From an uncultured Lachnospiraceae bacterium (GTDB lineage Bacteria > Bacillota > Clostridia > Lachnospirales > Lachnospiraceae), in assembly GCA_900539175.1 (NCBI GenBank), contig UQAW01000050.1:1-28669 (forward strand): 28,669 nt of DNA, in the 5' to 3' direction. The stretch's first letter is position 1. Each line of letters opens with the position of its first letter. Of the stretch, positions 1-7,962 are shown one piece after another. Position numbers and translations under genes: made by a program. The notes under the pieces are model-generated. The model saw only the letters and a program-made list of their open reading frames with translations. It did not search any database and was not told where the DNA came from.

Positions 1-44
1 CCGCCCTATTCAGGCTACTTTCTCATGTTTTACGGGTCCCAAAG

Positions 45-68
45 TCATGCTTTTTTATGCAAGCATGA
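45..68. repeat. Small intergenic inverted repeat
   Basis: Perfect 8-bp arms (TCATGCTT at 45-52, AAGCATGA at 61-68) enclose an 8-base loop. A weaker outer pairing may join GGGTC near 35-39 with GACCC near 84-88. It could be the terminator of a gene lying left of the window or a dispersed intergenic hairpin. The rest of 1-284 holds only a TATAAT at 114-119 without a convincing -35 partner. Confidence 0.4.
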
Positions 69-284
69 AAAGCACAACCTTTTGACCCTGGTATCATCAT
101 ATCATTTATGTTATATAATGTCAACTGTGATTTATGCTTTGGTTAACATTTGGAGGGATGTAGAAAATTAAAGAATATGGTCAGAAAATTATATATACAC
201 TGGAAATTCAAACTGGTAGACTTATAACAGGCGGGCGACGATGGAAGAATTTTGTAATCGCCTATTATAGCAAGGAGGAAGGAT

Positions 285-2696
285 ATGAAAAACGCTAAAA
301 AAGTAGTATCATTTTTGACTGCAGCAGCCCTGGCAGCCGGTAATTTGCTGGCCGTAAGTCCGGAAACCGTAAAAGCCGCTCCCGGAAATATTGGCGGAGA
401 ACAGATTATTTATAAGGCTTTCGGCAGCGGAACCATGACGGATGAAGAATTCGGTATCAAAGGGACAAATAATGTGGACGGTTCCCTGAATTCTTCGGTT
501 TCTCCGAGAGTGATTCAGCTGAAGTATCAGGGGCAGGGCGGCATCGGTAATGCGGAAGATAACGGCAAGATGTATGCAACGTTTGAGTGCAACAGGCTTC
601 CCAAGGAAGACGCAGCACTTGTTGCAGAAGCGCAGGAAAATGATGGTTCGAATGTAGATCCATATTCCAGTGTTTTCCCAATCTATGAAAGCCTGGACAA
701 CGGACTGACATGGGGGGATCCGGATCATATGGTTGCAAGAGGCGATAACTACCTGCCGGTTGGTTATGTGCAGGATCAGGGAGCTCCCGGAGGAGAAAAA
801 GACGGTGTGACTTATGCCGAGCCTCAGGGAATGAGAAATTGTCCGCAATTGTATGAAATGCCGGAAACCGTGGGGGAACTGAAAAAGGGGACCATCCTCT
901 GTGCCGGTAATGCAACAGAAACAATTAACGTCATGGACGGAGAGGTTACATATCTGGATCTCTGTGTATCCACAGATCTGGGAAGAACCTGGAATTATCA
1001 GAGCCGTATTCTGGGACCGATTCCAGGTAAGTGCAGACTTCTGTATGATACCGTATGGGAACCATTCTTCCTCACTCACAACGGAACACTGTACTGCTTC
1101 TATTCGGACGAATCCATAGATTCAACCACCGATCAGGATATTGCTTATGTATATACGACCGATGGTGTGAACTGGTCAGAACGGCACCGTGTAATCTATA
1201 CGGCAGGAAAAAGACCGGGAATGCCGGTAGTGTCTCAGTTAAAAGACGGACGGTTCATGTTGACCTATGAAAGAGACGGCGGAAGTACTTCCGGATATAT
1301 CTTATCGGAGGTAAATGATCCTACAAAATGGTATGGGGCTGACGGCACCTTAAAGGATACCATGAACGGCGAATGGGTGAACTGGAATGACGGAACATAC
1401 GTTACCAATGGCGGTTCCCCATATAATCTTGTAACATCTGACGGAACAATCTTATATAATAATCAGGGCACAGGTTCCGGAGATCTCTTAGTAAACAGCA
1501 GTAAAAATCCAAAAGAAGACGGGGCTTCCTGGATCAGAATCAAAGGAGGATTTACTGCTGATGCTTATAACAGACAAATCCTTGAGTTAAATGATGGAAG
1601 TATTTTTATTATCTCTGGCTGGAACAATACCGGAATCAAATGTACAACCCTTGACTATCGTTTGAATCTTGGATATTTAGAGAGTAAAATCGGATGGTCA
1701 GGGCAGACAATTTGTGCAGCAGTAGACGGCGGAAGCAAAAATGAGGGAGCCCGCTTAATTACATGGACAGGTCCGGAAACGAACCAGTATTGGGATTTAC
1801 AGGAAGCAGAAGACGGTGCTTACTATCTTATGAATGCCCAGAGTGGAAGAGTGATTTCAACTTCCGATTCAAACAGCGGAAGTACTTTGATTCAGAAGGA
1901 GAAAACCGGACAGGATAAAAACCAGATGTGGATTTTTGAGGCTGCAGAGGATGGCTATTATATGATTAAAAATGCCGGAACCGGGCTTTATCTTACCACT
2001 CTGCGGAAAAGTGTTACTGATGGAAGACTGATGGAACTGGTTCTGTCAGAAGCTTCGGCTGAAAACAGAGATTCACAGTTATGGAAAACAGATATGGATG
2101 TCCAGAAAGCGCAGACAGAACATGTTTTCGACATTTTTGAAGATGTGCAGGAAGACGATTGGTTTACGAATGCCATTCAGTATGTCTACGATTATGGAAT
2201 TATGACTGGAACAGATGAAACACATTTTAAACCTGATATGGAATTAACGCGTTCCCATTTTGCAATAATTCTGTATCGTATGGAGAATGAACCAGAGGTA
2301 ACATATGAAACGGTATTTCCGGATGTTGCAGATGGACAATGCTATACGAACGCAGTTATGTGGGCAAGCTCAAAAGAGGTAGCAATTATCACCGGATATC
2401 AGGGCGGAGAAAATTCAGGTAACTTTGGACCAGACGATAACATTACCCGTGAACAGCTGGTAACAATGCTGTACCGTTATGCAAAATATAAAGGCTATGA
2501 TATTTCCAGGACTTCTGACATGGCGGACTTTTCAGATAAAGAAGAAGTCGGCGCATTCGCTGAAGAAGCAATGTCCTGGGCAGTAGCAGAAAACCTGTTA
2601 AAAGGAAGTAATGGGAAACTGAATCCTCAAAGTAATGCCAACCGTGCAGAGTGTGCGGAAGTGATTCAGAGATTTATGGAAAACATTGTACGATAA
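285..2696 (+). CDS. Secreted SLH-anchored beta-propeller glycosidase-like protein (GH93/sialidase-like) with ricin-type lectin domain
   Basis: The 803-residue protein starts with a signal peptide (basic MKNAKK, hydrophobic 8-24, likely cleavage near residues 31-32), so it should act outside the cell. Residues about 40-480 form a beta-propeller with Asp-box-like motifs: S136-LDNG-LTW143, S229-TDLGRTW236 and TTDGVNW at 291-297. The segment with WEPF at 258-261 followed by CFYSDE, then RPGMPVV near 310, resembles BNR/GH93-type exo-arabinanase-like proteins. This suggests attack on plant arabinan or another glycan, but the substrate is inferred only. A ricin-type beta-trefoil (about 482-602, paired YY-I/L-NA-G and Q-W motifs) probably binds sugar. 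Three SLH repeats (about 618-668, 678-735, 748-803) should anchor it to the cell-wall polymer. The start is set by AAGGAGGAAGG just upstream. It stands alone and ends at a strong terminator. Confidence 0.8.
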   Translation: MKNAKKVVSFLTAAALAAGNLLAVSPETVKAAPGNIGGEQIIYKAFGSGTMTDEEFGIKGTNNVDGSLNSSVSPRVIQLKYQGQGGIGNAEDNGKMYATFECNRLPKEDAALVAEAQENDGSNVDPYSSVFPIYESLDNGLTWGDPDHMVARGDNYLPVGYVQDQGAPGGEKDGVTYAEPQGMRNCPQLYEMPETVGELKKGTILCAGNATETINVMDGEVTYLDLCVSTDLGRTWNYQSRILGPIPGKCRLLYDTVWEPFFLTHNGTLYCFYSDESIDSTTDQDIAYVYTTDGVNWSERHRVIYTAGKRPGMPVVSQLKDGRFMLTYERDGGSTSGYILSEVNDPTKWYGADGTLKDTMNGEWVNWNDGTYVTNGGSPYNLVTSDGTILYNNQGTGSGDLLVNSSKNPKEDGASWIRIKGGFTADAYNRQILELNDGSIFIISGWNNTGIKCTTLDYRLNLGYLESKIGWSGQTICAAVDGGSKNEGARLITWTGPETNQYWDLQEAEDGAYYLMNAQSGRVISTSDSNSGSTLIQKEKTGQDKNQMWIFEAAEDGYYMIKNAGTGLYLTTLRKSVTDGRLMELVLSEASAENRDSQLWKTDMDVQKAQTEHVFDIFEDVQEDDWFTNAIQYVYDYGIMTGTDETHFKPDMELTRSHFAIILYRMENEPEVTYETVFPDVADGQCYTNAVMWASSKEVAIITGYQGGENSGNFGPDDNITREQLVTMLYRYAKYKGYDISRTSDMADFSDKEEVGAFAEEAMSWAVAENLLKGSNGKLNPQSNANRAECAEVIQRFMENIVR

Positions 2697-2702
2697 ATAA
2701 AG

Positions 2703-2762
2703 AACATCCTTGATGGAATCAGTATTTACAAGACTCTGAACATTCCATCAGGGATGTTTTTT
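2703..2762 (+). terminator. Strong intrinsic terminator after the SLH glycosidase
   Basis: Arms of 17 bp (2703-2719 and 2742-2758) pair completely with a single G-U and enclose a 22-base loop. The right arm runs into a T tract at 2757-2762. It begins a few bases after the stop codon at 2696. Confidence 0.9.
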
Positions 2763-2920
2763 ATCATGAATTTATTCATTACAGAAAATTTCGCATCAGT
2801 ATCTGCGGCGGTCAGGTGAATGAAACAGGGAGCGGGTTAAAATTGCAGTATCTGTAAAATTATGTTAATATAATAAGCAGGAAATATAAGAACAAGGAGT
2901 AATCGTCGTTCATGTTTGAT

Positions 2921-2948
2921 GCTGACTTTGTCAGCGGACATGTCCGCT
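2921..2948 (+). promoter_or_regulatory. Overlapping hairpin and perfect 16-bp palindrome before the aldo/keto reductase
   Basis: Two mutually exclusive structures share bases 2933-2935. GCTGAC/GTCAGC with a TTT loop spans 2921-2935, and AGCGGACA/TGTCCGCT forms a 16-bp perfect palindrome at 2933-2948. The palindrome ends about ten bases before the ribosome binding site. A TATAAT at 2869-2874 could be the -10 box, but the nearest -35-like TTGCAG (2843-2848) is 20 bases away, so the promoter is uncertain. The palindrome could be a repressor operator or could control access to the ribosome binding site. Confidence 0.4.
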
Positions 2949-2966
2949 TAGAAAGGAGAAGGTTGT

Positions 2967-4100
2967 ATGATTTACAAAGATTTTCAGAATTTAAAATTAT
3001 CCTCATTGGGAATGGGAACCATGCGGCTGCCGGTAATCGGCGGAGATGATTCCCAAATTGATGAAGAGGCAACAGAGGGAATGGTCGATTATGCCATGGA
3101 ACATGGAATTAACTATTATGACACTGCATGGGGATACCACGGCGGACAATCGGAAGTTGTTATGGGGAAAGTTCTGAGCAAATATCCACGCGGGAATTTT
3201 TATCTCGCAAGCAAATTCCCTGGATATGATCTCTCCAATATGGGAAAAGTGGAAGAAATCTTCGAAAAGCAATTGAAGAGATGCAAGGTAGGGTATTTTG
3301 ATTTTTACTTGTTCCATAATGTCTGCGAAATGAATATTGACTATTATCTGGATAAAAAATACGGTATTTTTGATTACCTCAGAAAACAGAAAGAAAATGG
3401 GCGAATCAGACATCTTGGTTTCTCCGCTCACGGCAGCGTGGAAGTGATGAGACGTTTTCTGGAGGCTTACGGAGAGCATATGGAATTCTGTCAGATTCAG
3501 CTGAATTTTTTAGACTGGACGTTTCAGAATGCAAAAGGAAAGGCAGAACTTCTGGAAGAATATCAGATTCCAATTTGGGTTATGGAACCTTTGCGGGGCG
3601 GAAAACTGGCAGTTCTTTCAAAAGAGGATACAGAAAAACTGGCGGCACTGCGTCCGGATGAAACAACACCGGCCTGGGCATTTCGATTCCTTCAGTCTAT
3701 TCCTGGTGTTACTATGGTACTTTCCGGTATGTCGAATTTCGGACAGCTGAAAGAAAATATCCATACGTTTGAAACAACTAAGCCTTTAAGTGAACTTGAA
3801 ATGGATACGCTTCTTGCTATTGCGGAAAATATGCTTCAGAAGAAGACGCTGCCGTGTACGGCATGTCATTATTGTGTTACGCACTGTCCGCAGGAACTTA
3901 ATATTCCATGGCTTCTGGAACTGTATAATGAGCATTGCTTTACAGAAGGAGGTTTTATTGCACCGATGGCGTTAATGTCTCTGTCAGAAGAGAAACTTCC
4001 TGCTGCGTGTATTGGCTGCCGCAGTTGTGAAGCCGTATGTCCGCAACAGATAAAGATATCAGAAGCTATGTCGGATTTTACCGCAAAACTGAATGCATAA
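2967..4100 (+). CDS. Aldo/keto reductase family oxidoreductase with two 4Fe-4S motifs
   Basis: This 377-residue cytosolic protein has an AKR TIM barrel (about 1-280) followed by a ferredoxin-like tail. The expected catalytic tetrad is visible: D52 and Y57 (in DTAWGY), K83 (ASKFP) and H117 (LFH). The tail has two cysteine clusters, C297-x2-C300-x2-C303-x3-C307-P and C348-x2-C351-x2-C354-x3-C358-P, as in the AKR-ferredoxin group common in anaerobes. The family reduces carbonyls with NADPH; the iron-sulfur tail suggests electron exchange with a redox partner, but the substrate cannot be told. AAAGGAGAAGG supports the ATG at 2967. The next gene follows after 61 bases on the same strand. Confidence 0.9.
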   Translation: MIYKDFQNLKLSSLGMGTMRLPVIGGDDSQIDEEATEGMVDYAMEHGINYYDTAWGYHGGQSEVVMGKVLSKYPRGNFYLASKFPGYDLSNMGKVEEIFEKQLKRCKVGYFDFYLFHNVCEMNIDYYLDKKYGIFDYLRKQKENGRIRHLGFSAHGSVEVMRRFLEAYGEHMEFCQIQLNFLDWTFQNAKGKAELLEEYQIPIWVMEPLRGGKLAVLSKEDTEKLAALRPDETTPAWAFRFLQSIPGVTMVLSGMSNFGQLKENIHTFETTKPLSELEMDTLLAIAENMLQKKTLPCTACHYCVTHCPQELNIPWLLELYNEHCFTEGGFIAPMALMSLSEEKLPAACIGCRSCEAVCPQQIKISEAMSDFTAKLNA

Positions 4101-4161
4101 GTGACTGTATCGTCTATAACACCATCTTTTATTCCAACCATTAAAGGAGGAAGGTCTAATT

Positions 4162-5040
4162 GTGTATGAACTAATCCAAATTTCAGAGCAAAGCTATTAT
4201 ATCCAAAGCCCGGCCAAAATTGGGCTGGTAAAGTTGAATGAACAGGATGTCTGCCTGATTGACAGCGGTAACGACAAAGATGCCGGAAGAAAGGTACGGC
4301 AGCTTCTGGCTGCCAACGGGTGGCGGCTCACTGCCATCTATAACACCCATTCCAACGCAGACCACATCGGCGGCAACAAGTATCTGCAGGGGCAGACAGG
4401 ATGCAAGGTCTATGTTCCGGGAATTGACTGTGCTTTTACCCGCCACCCTGTTCTGGAACCCTCTTTTTTGTATGGCGGCTACCCATGCAAGGAGCTGCGT
4501 CACAAGTTTCTCATGGCTCAGGAGAGCGATGCCCAGGAACTGACACAGGAGTGTCTGCCGAAAGGATTTGAGACCATCCCTCTGCCAGGGCATTTCTTTG
4601 ATATGGTAGGCTTTCGTACAACGGATGATGTGGTCTATCTGGCAGATTGTCTTTCCAGCCGTGAGACGCTGGACAAGTACCAGATCGGCTTTCTCTATGA
4701 TGTTGCCGCATATCTGAAAACGCTGGAAATGGTAAAGTCTCTGCAGGCCAAAATGTTCATTCCGGCTCATGCAGCAGCATCTGAGAATGTGACTGCTCTT
4801 GCACAGTATAACATTGATAAGGTGCTGGAAATCGCGGACAAGATTATCAGTATCTGCCAGGAGCCGCTCTGCTTCGAGACGATCCTGCAAAAACTGTTCA
4901 CAGACTATGGCCTGACCATGAACTTTGAACAATACGTCCTGGTGGGAAGTACTGTCCGCTCCTATCTGGCGTGGCTGAAGGATACTGGAAGGCTGGGCAG
5001 TCTGTTTGAAAACAATATGCTGCTCTGGCAGCGGGCATAG
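4162..5040 (+). CDS. MBL-fold metallo-hydrolase
   Basis: The 292-residue protein has a metallo-beta-lactamase fold. Metal-ligand candidates are H63-S-N65-A-D67-H68, H144 in LPGH, D162 in LADC and H203 in IPAH. The second histidine of the usual HxHxDH motif is replaced by Asn65, so metal coordination may differ from classic members. The C-terminal 80 residues look helical, like the winged-helix extension seen in many MBL hydrolases. The start is GTG, backed by AAAGGAGGAAGG eight bases upstream. The substrate is unknown; the superfamily includes thioesterases, lactonases, flavodiiron-type and RNA-processing enzymes. Its codon choice looks more GC-rich than that of the CRISPR genes that follow. 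Confidence 0.85.
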   Translation: MYELIQISEQSYYIQSPAKIGLVKLNEQDVCLIDSGNDKDAGRKVRQLLAANGWRLTAIYNTHSNADHIGGNKYLQGQTGCKVYVPGIDCAFTRHPVLEPSFLYGGYPCKELRHKFLMAQESDAQELTQECLPKGFETIPLPGHFFDMVGFRTTDDVVYLADCLSSRETLDKYQIGFLYDVAAYLKTLEMVKSLQAKMFIPAHAAASENVTALAQYNIDKVLEIADKIISICQEPLCFETILQKLFTDYGLTMNFEQYVLVGSTVRSYLAWLKDTGRLGSLFENNMLLWQRA

Positions 5041-5105
5041 GACGAACGTTTGTTTGCAATCGAAAGCAAGTTTGCAAAGCTCGATACGATTCTGGAAGGC
5101 ATGCT

Positions 5106-5183
5106 ATGATACTGGCAACAGGCGAGGTGATTCATATAGGACAAAATACAAGCTTTGGGTTACGAAGGTACAGGATAAGGTGA
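5106..5183 (+). pseudogene. cas6: Probable remnant of the Cas6 C-terminus
   Basis: A short reading frame of 25 codons (ATG at 5106, TGA at 5181-5183) carries GEVIHIGQNTSFGLRRYRIR directly before the stop. This resembles the glycine-rich C-terminal end of Cas6 crRNA-processing RAMP proteins, which usually reads G-x-G-x-x-T-x-F-G-x-G-x-Y. The last glycine of that pattern is Arg here, which fits a decayed copy. The body of the gene is missing: the intact MBL gene ends only 65 bases upstream. The position immediately before cmr1 is where cas6 can sit in a type III locus. The assignment rests on a short motif match, so it remains tentative. Confidence 0.5.
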
Positions 5184-5208
5184 AGAGGAATATGGAGGAA
5201 GGTAAAAG

Positions 5209-6426
5209 ATGAACAAATTAAAATGGGTATTTGATTTGAGGCAGCATACGCCTATGATACATTTTCAGCCAACGGATTCCGGAGTATGCCTTCGGGCTAC
5301 AGAGGTAAAGCCAAAATTTGACCGGTTTTTATTAGCGAATAAGTGTTTTACAAAAGAACAAAACGAAAAGTGGTTTTATATTGCGGAGGATGGGCAGCTA
5401 GCTTCAAAAATGAAAATGAGATTTTGTGCCAAAGGAGAAGTGGCGAGGAGTCATGTTTATGAGAGAACGCACGGAGAGTATCATGGAAAAAGAATACCGA
5501 AGGAAATCATTACTGAAATTAATCCGTTATATTTTGGAAATCAGGGATGCAAAGAGAGGGAAAATTTTAAAGAGACAATTTTTTACCAAAATGGATTGAA
5601 GGGGACAGTTATCTGCTTTGATGCACAATTTCTTGAAATTGTAAAAGAATATATTCCTGTCTTTTTTCTGTTTCATAATTTTGGGACAAGACAGAATAAA
5701 GGTTTTGGTTCGTTTAGTGTGTCTGGAGAAAATCGGGTGGAATGTATTCTTGATGTGGTTCAAAAATATATGCCAAATACATATTACCTGGATTATCAAG
5801 TGCTAGGAAAAGGTAAGAAAGTATCAGCGGAAGACCGATTAAATGACATTGGTATCATATATGGTCTTATGAAGGGTGGAATTAATATCAATAAAGCAAA
5901 ATATTATAAAAGCGCATTATTTCGGTATTATCTGGAGAAGGGTATTGTGCATGAGAAAAAAGTGATAAAACAATGCCTTTTTGGTGATGGAAATAAAAAG
6001 AACATACGAAATCCATATTTTGTAAGGGCCGTGTTGGGTCTCACAGGTCGCTATTCTTATCGAGATAACATAAGGAAAGGCACAGTTTACGTATCGAATA
6101 ATGATATTAAACGATATCAGTCCCCGATTTATTTTAAGGTTTTGGGGCGGTATACATTTTTGTTTTTGAGTCCATTGCCGGAGGCTTTAAAGAATGCAGA
6201 ATTTAAGTTTTCACTTCAAAGAGGAAAAGAAGTGAAGAGCATAAAGCTAGCAGTCCCGGATTTTAATATTGAAGAATTTATGGAGTGGTTTGCAGACGAT
6301 TTTAATAATAAAGAAGCAATTATTGAGCAGGGCACGGAAAAACTGATTAGAGGAAGTCTGAAAGCGTCAGGTAATGAGGAATTCATAAGAATAGAACAGT
6401 TGAATTTACGGAGGTGCAGGGAATGA
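5209..6426 (+). CDS. cmr1: Cmr1-like RAMP protein, type III-B CRISPR-Cas effector subunit
   Basis: This is the first gene of the cmr operon, 405 residues, with TGGAGGAAGG before the ATG. The N-terminus contains TPMIHFQ followed by LRATEVKPKFDRF, which replaces the usual Cmr1 opening of TPL-F-G and LR-KG-LR-W and resembles the divergent Cmr1 of gut III-B loci. A RAMP glycine-rich loop, NFGTRQNKGFGSF, spans residues 157-169. In known Cmr complexes Cmr1 and Cmr6 cap the backbone near the crRNA 3' end and help hold target RNA. No promoter is obvious in the 168 bases upstream, so the operon may partly be read through from the MBL gene. Position in a complete cmr1-6 order supports the call more than sequence alone. 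Confidence 0.75.
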   Translation: MNKLKWVFDLRQHTPMIHFQPTDSGVCLRATEVKPKFDRFLLANKCFTKEQNEKWFYIAEDGQLASKMKMRFCAKGEVARSHVYERTHGEYHGKRIPKEIITEINPLYFGNQGCKERENFKETIFYQNGLKGTVICFDAQFLEIVKEYIPVFFLFHNFGTRQNKGFGSFSVSGENRVECILDVVQKYMPNTYYLDYQVLGKGKKVSAEDRLNDIGIIYGLMKGGININKAKYYKSALFRYYLEKGIVHEKKVIKQCLFGDGNKKNIRNPYFVRAVLGLTGRYSYRDNIRKGTVYVSNNDIKRYQSPIYFKVLGRYTFLFLSPLPEALKNAEFKFSLQRGKEVKSIKLAVPDFNIEEFMEWFADDFNNKEAIIEQGTEKLIRGSLKASGNEEFIRIEQLNLRRCRE

Positions 6427-7958
6427 GATATTACGGCATTACAATTGGGCCAATTGATGTTACGTTAAACTTGGCATCCAAACCGGCAGGTCTTTGGTAC
6501 GCAAGTTATATGTTCTCAAATATTACTCGTATGCTGTGTAAATATCTTTCGGCAGATGAAAGGATTTCCATTCTTTCTCCGTATTATGAAAAGAATGAAC
6601 TGGCAGATGGAGTAGGAAGCTATCATGATAGAACTTTATTTTCTTTTGCGGTAGATGATGAGGAAAAAGCGGAAAAATTTGTGCAGGAAGTAATTTACAG
6701 GGTAAAAACAGAAGTAGGAAACAGTCTGGCGCAGGATATAAAAGACGGGCTGGGTGATGAACATACAAAGAAGATAGCAGAATATATAAACAGATATTTA
6801 TGCATCCACTATATATCTGTTTCGGACAAAGAAAAGGGAGAAAAAAGTGTAGGGGAAACGTTGTCTCCTTATCTGGATACTCTGGAATTATATAAAAGTA
6901 TTCCTGTCTCTGGTGAACAGAATTATTTGCTGACTATGTTTGAAGGGGTGGAGGAAGATTCTAATATATATATCAGAAATTCTTCACTAATAAAAAGTAT
7001 CATGGATGCTGGTGGACAGAATTTTCAGTTGTTTGTGCAGGGTGAAAAAAAGATCAAAAATCTAGCCTATATTTCCGGTGCAGGGAAAGTAAAAGAGCAG
7101 GATGGAGAAATGATTCCGGATACGGATGGATGGAAGAAGTGGAAATATTATGCAGTCGTGCAGGCTGACGGAGATAATCTTGGCAAGGCCGTCAAAAAAA
7201 TCAGGGATGATCTAGAAGTCTCAAAAGTATGCAAAAAATACACAAAAAGGTGTGCAAAGCTGATTGGAGAGTACGGCGGGATGACTATTTTTGCAGGAGG
7301 CGATGACTTATTGTTTCTTGCACCCGTGCAGAACAGAGATGGTAAAACACTTTTTTCTTTGTGTAGTGAAATCAGCGAGGTATACGAAGAGGAATTTAAA
7401 GAGATTAACGAAAAATTGCCGGAAGAGATGAAAACTACTCTTTCCGCAGGTATTGCGGTACATTATTGGAAATTTCCTTTGTATGAGACATTGAAAAATG
7501 CAAGAAAGCAGTTGTTTTCTTATGCCAAGAAAACCAAAAACACACTTGCAGTCAGGTTGGAGAAATCCAGCGGAAGTAAAATAGAATTGAAATATCCCTT
7601 AAAATCAGAGAAGGAAAAAATTATACTGAAATTTCTGGACAGCATTCAAATATCAAAACATGTATGTAAGGATAATGATGGAAAAGAAGGCGAGAGCGAA
7701 AGCACAATTTTACGTTCGGTTTTATACCATATAGAAGAATATCAAGGGCTGTTTCAGACAGCAATGGAACAGGGAAAAGAAAAAACAGGTATCTGCCTTG
7801 ACAATATGCTGGAGGAAAGCAAAGATCTTGCTTATTTCAAAGAAAGCAAAGAAATGATATGGAAACTGGCAGAGACTTCCGAAAAAAGTGGCAACGTTTA
7901 TGAGGATGTTATTTCTGTATTAAGGCTGGCGCATTTTTTTGCGGAAAAGGAGGAATAA
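6423..7958 (+). CDS. cas10: Cas10/Cmr2-type nucleotide cyclase subunit lacking an HD domain
   Basis: Start chosen at ATG 6423, which overlaps the previous stop as ATGA and lies eight bases after GGAGG; it gives 511 residues. The protein opens directly with a Cmr2-like GP-hydrophobic segment ending in GLWYASYMFSNI (about 7-40), with no N-terminal HD nuclease, explaining why it is far shorter than typical Cas10/Cmr2. ADGDN at 248-252 and GGDD at 292-295 (in FAGGDDLLFL) are the two metal-binding motifs of the palm cyclase, so second-messenger synthesis is expected on target RNA binding. In Bacteroides fragilis an HD-less III-B Cas10 makes SAM-AMP rather than cyclic oligoadenylate; which product this enzyme makes cannot be told. 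No zinc-finger cysteine cluster is evident. Confidence 0.92.
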   Translation: MRYYGITIGPIDVTLNLASKPAGLWYASYMFSNITRMLCKYLSADERISILSPYYEKNELADGVGSYHDRTLFSFAVDDEEKAEKFVQEVIYRVKTEVGNSLAQDIKDGLGDEHTKKIAEYINRYLCIHYISVSDKEKGEKSVGETLSPYLDTLELYKSIPVSGEQNYLLTMFEGVEEDSNIYIRNSSLIKSIMDAGGQNFQLFVQGEKKIKNLAYISGAGKVKEQDGEMIPDTDGWKKWKYYAVVQADGDNLGKAVKKIRDDLEVSKVCKKYTKRCAKLIGEYGGMTIFAGGDDLLFLAPVQNRDGKTLFSLCSEISEVYEEEFKEINEKLPEEMKTTLSAGIAVHYWKFPLYETLKNARKQLFSYAKKTKNTLAVRLEKSSGSKIELKYPLKSEKEKIILKFLDSIQISKHVCKDNDGKEGESESTILRSVLYHIEEYQGLFQTAMEQGKEKTGICLDNMLEESKDLAYFKESKEMIWKLAETSEKSGNVYEDVISVLRLAHFFAEKEE

Positions 7959-7962
7959 AACA

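Noticed and set aside
114..119. TATAAT as -10 box for the SLH glycosidase gene.
   Set aside because: The only good -35 (TTGACC at 82-87) is 26 bases away and the gene starts 165 bases downstream; not a convincing promoter.
2912..2966. Short leader peptide starting at ATG 2912 through the palindrome before the AKR gene.
   Set aside because: It has only a distant ribosome binding site (AAGGAG at 2894-2899) and runs into the AKR gene in another frame; no attenuation features such as a run of one amino acid.
4183..4932. Long antisense reading frame (249 aa) opposite the MBL gene, and a 256-aa one opposite the SLH gene.
   Set aside because: Both lie wholly opposite genes with clear domains and have no ribosome binding site or recognisable motifs.
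6423..7020. Possible HD nuclease domain at the start of Cas10.
   Set aside because: No His-Asp pair with flanking His ligands is visible, and the protein starts directly with the palm-like segment.
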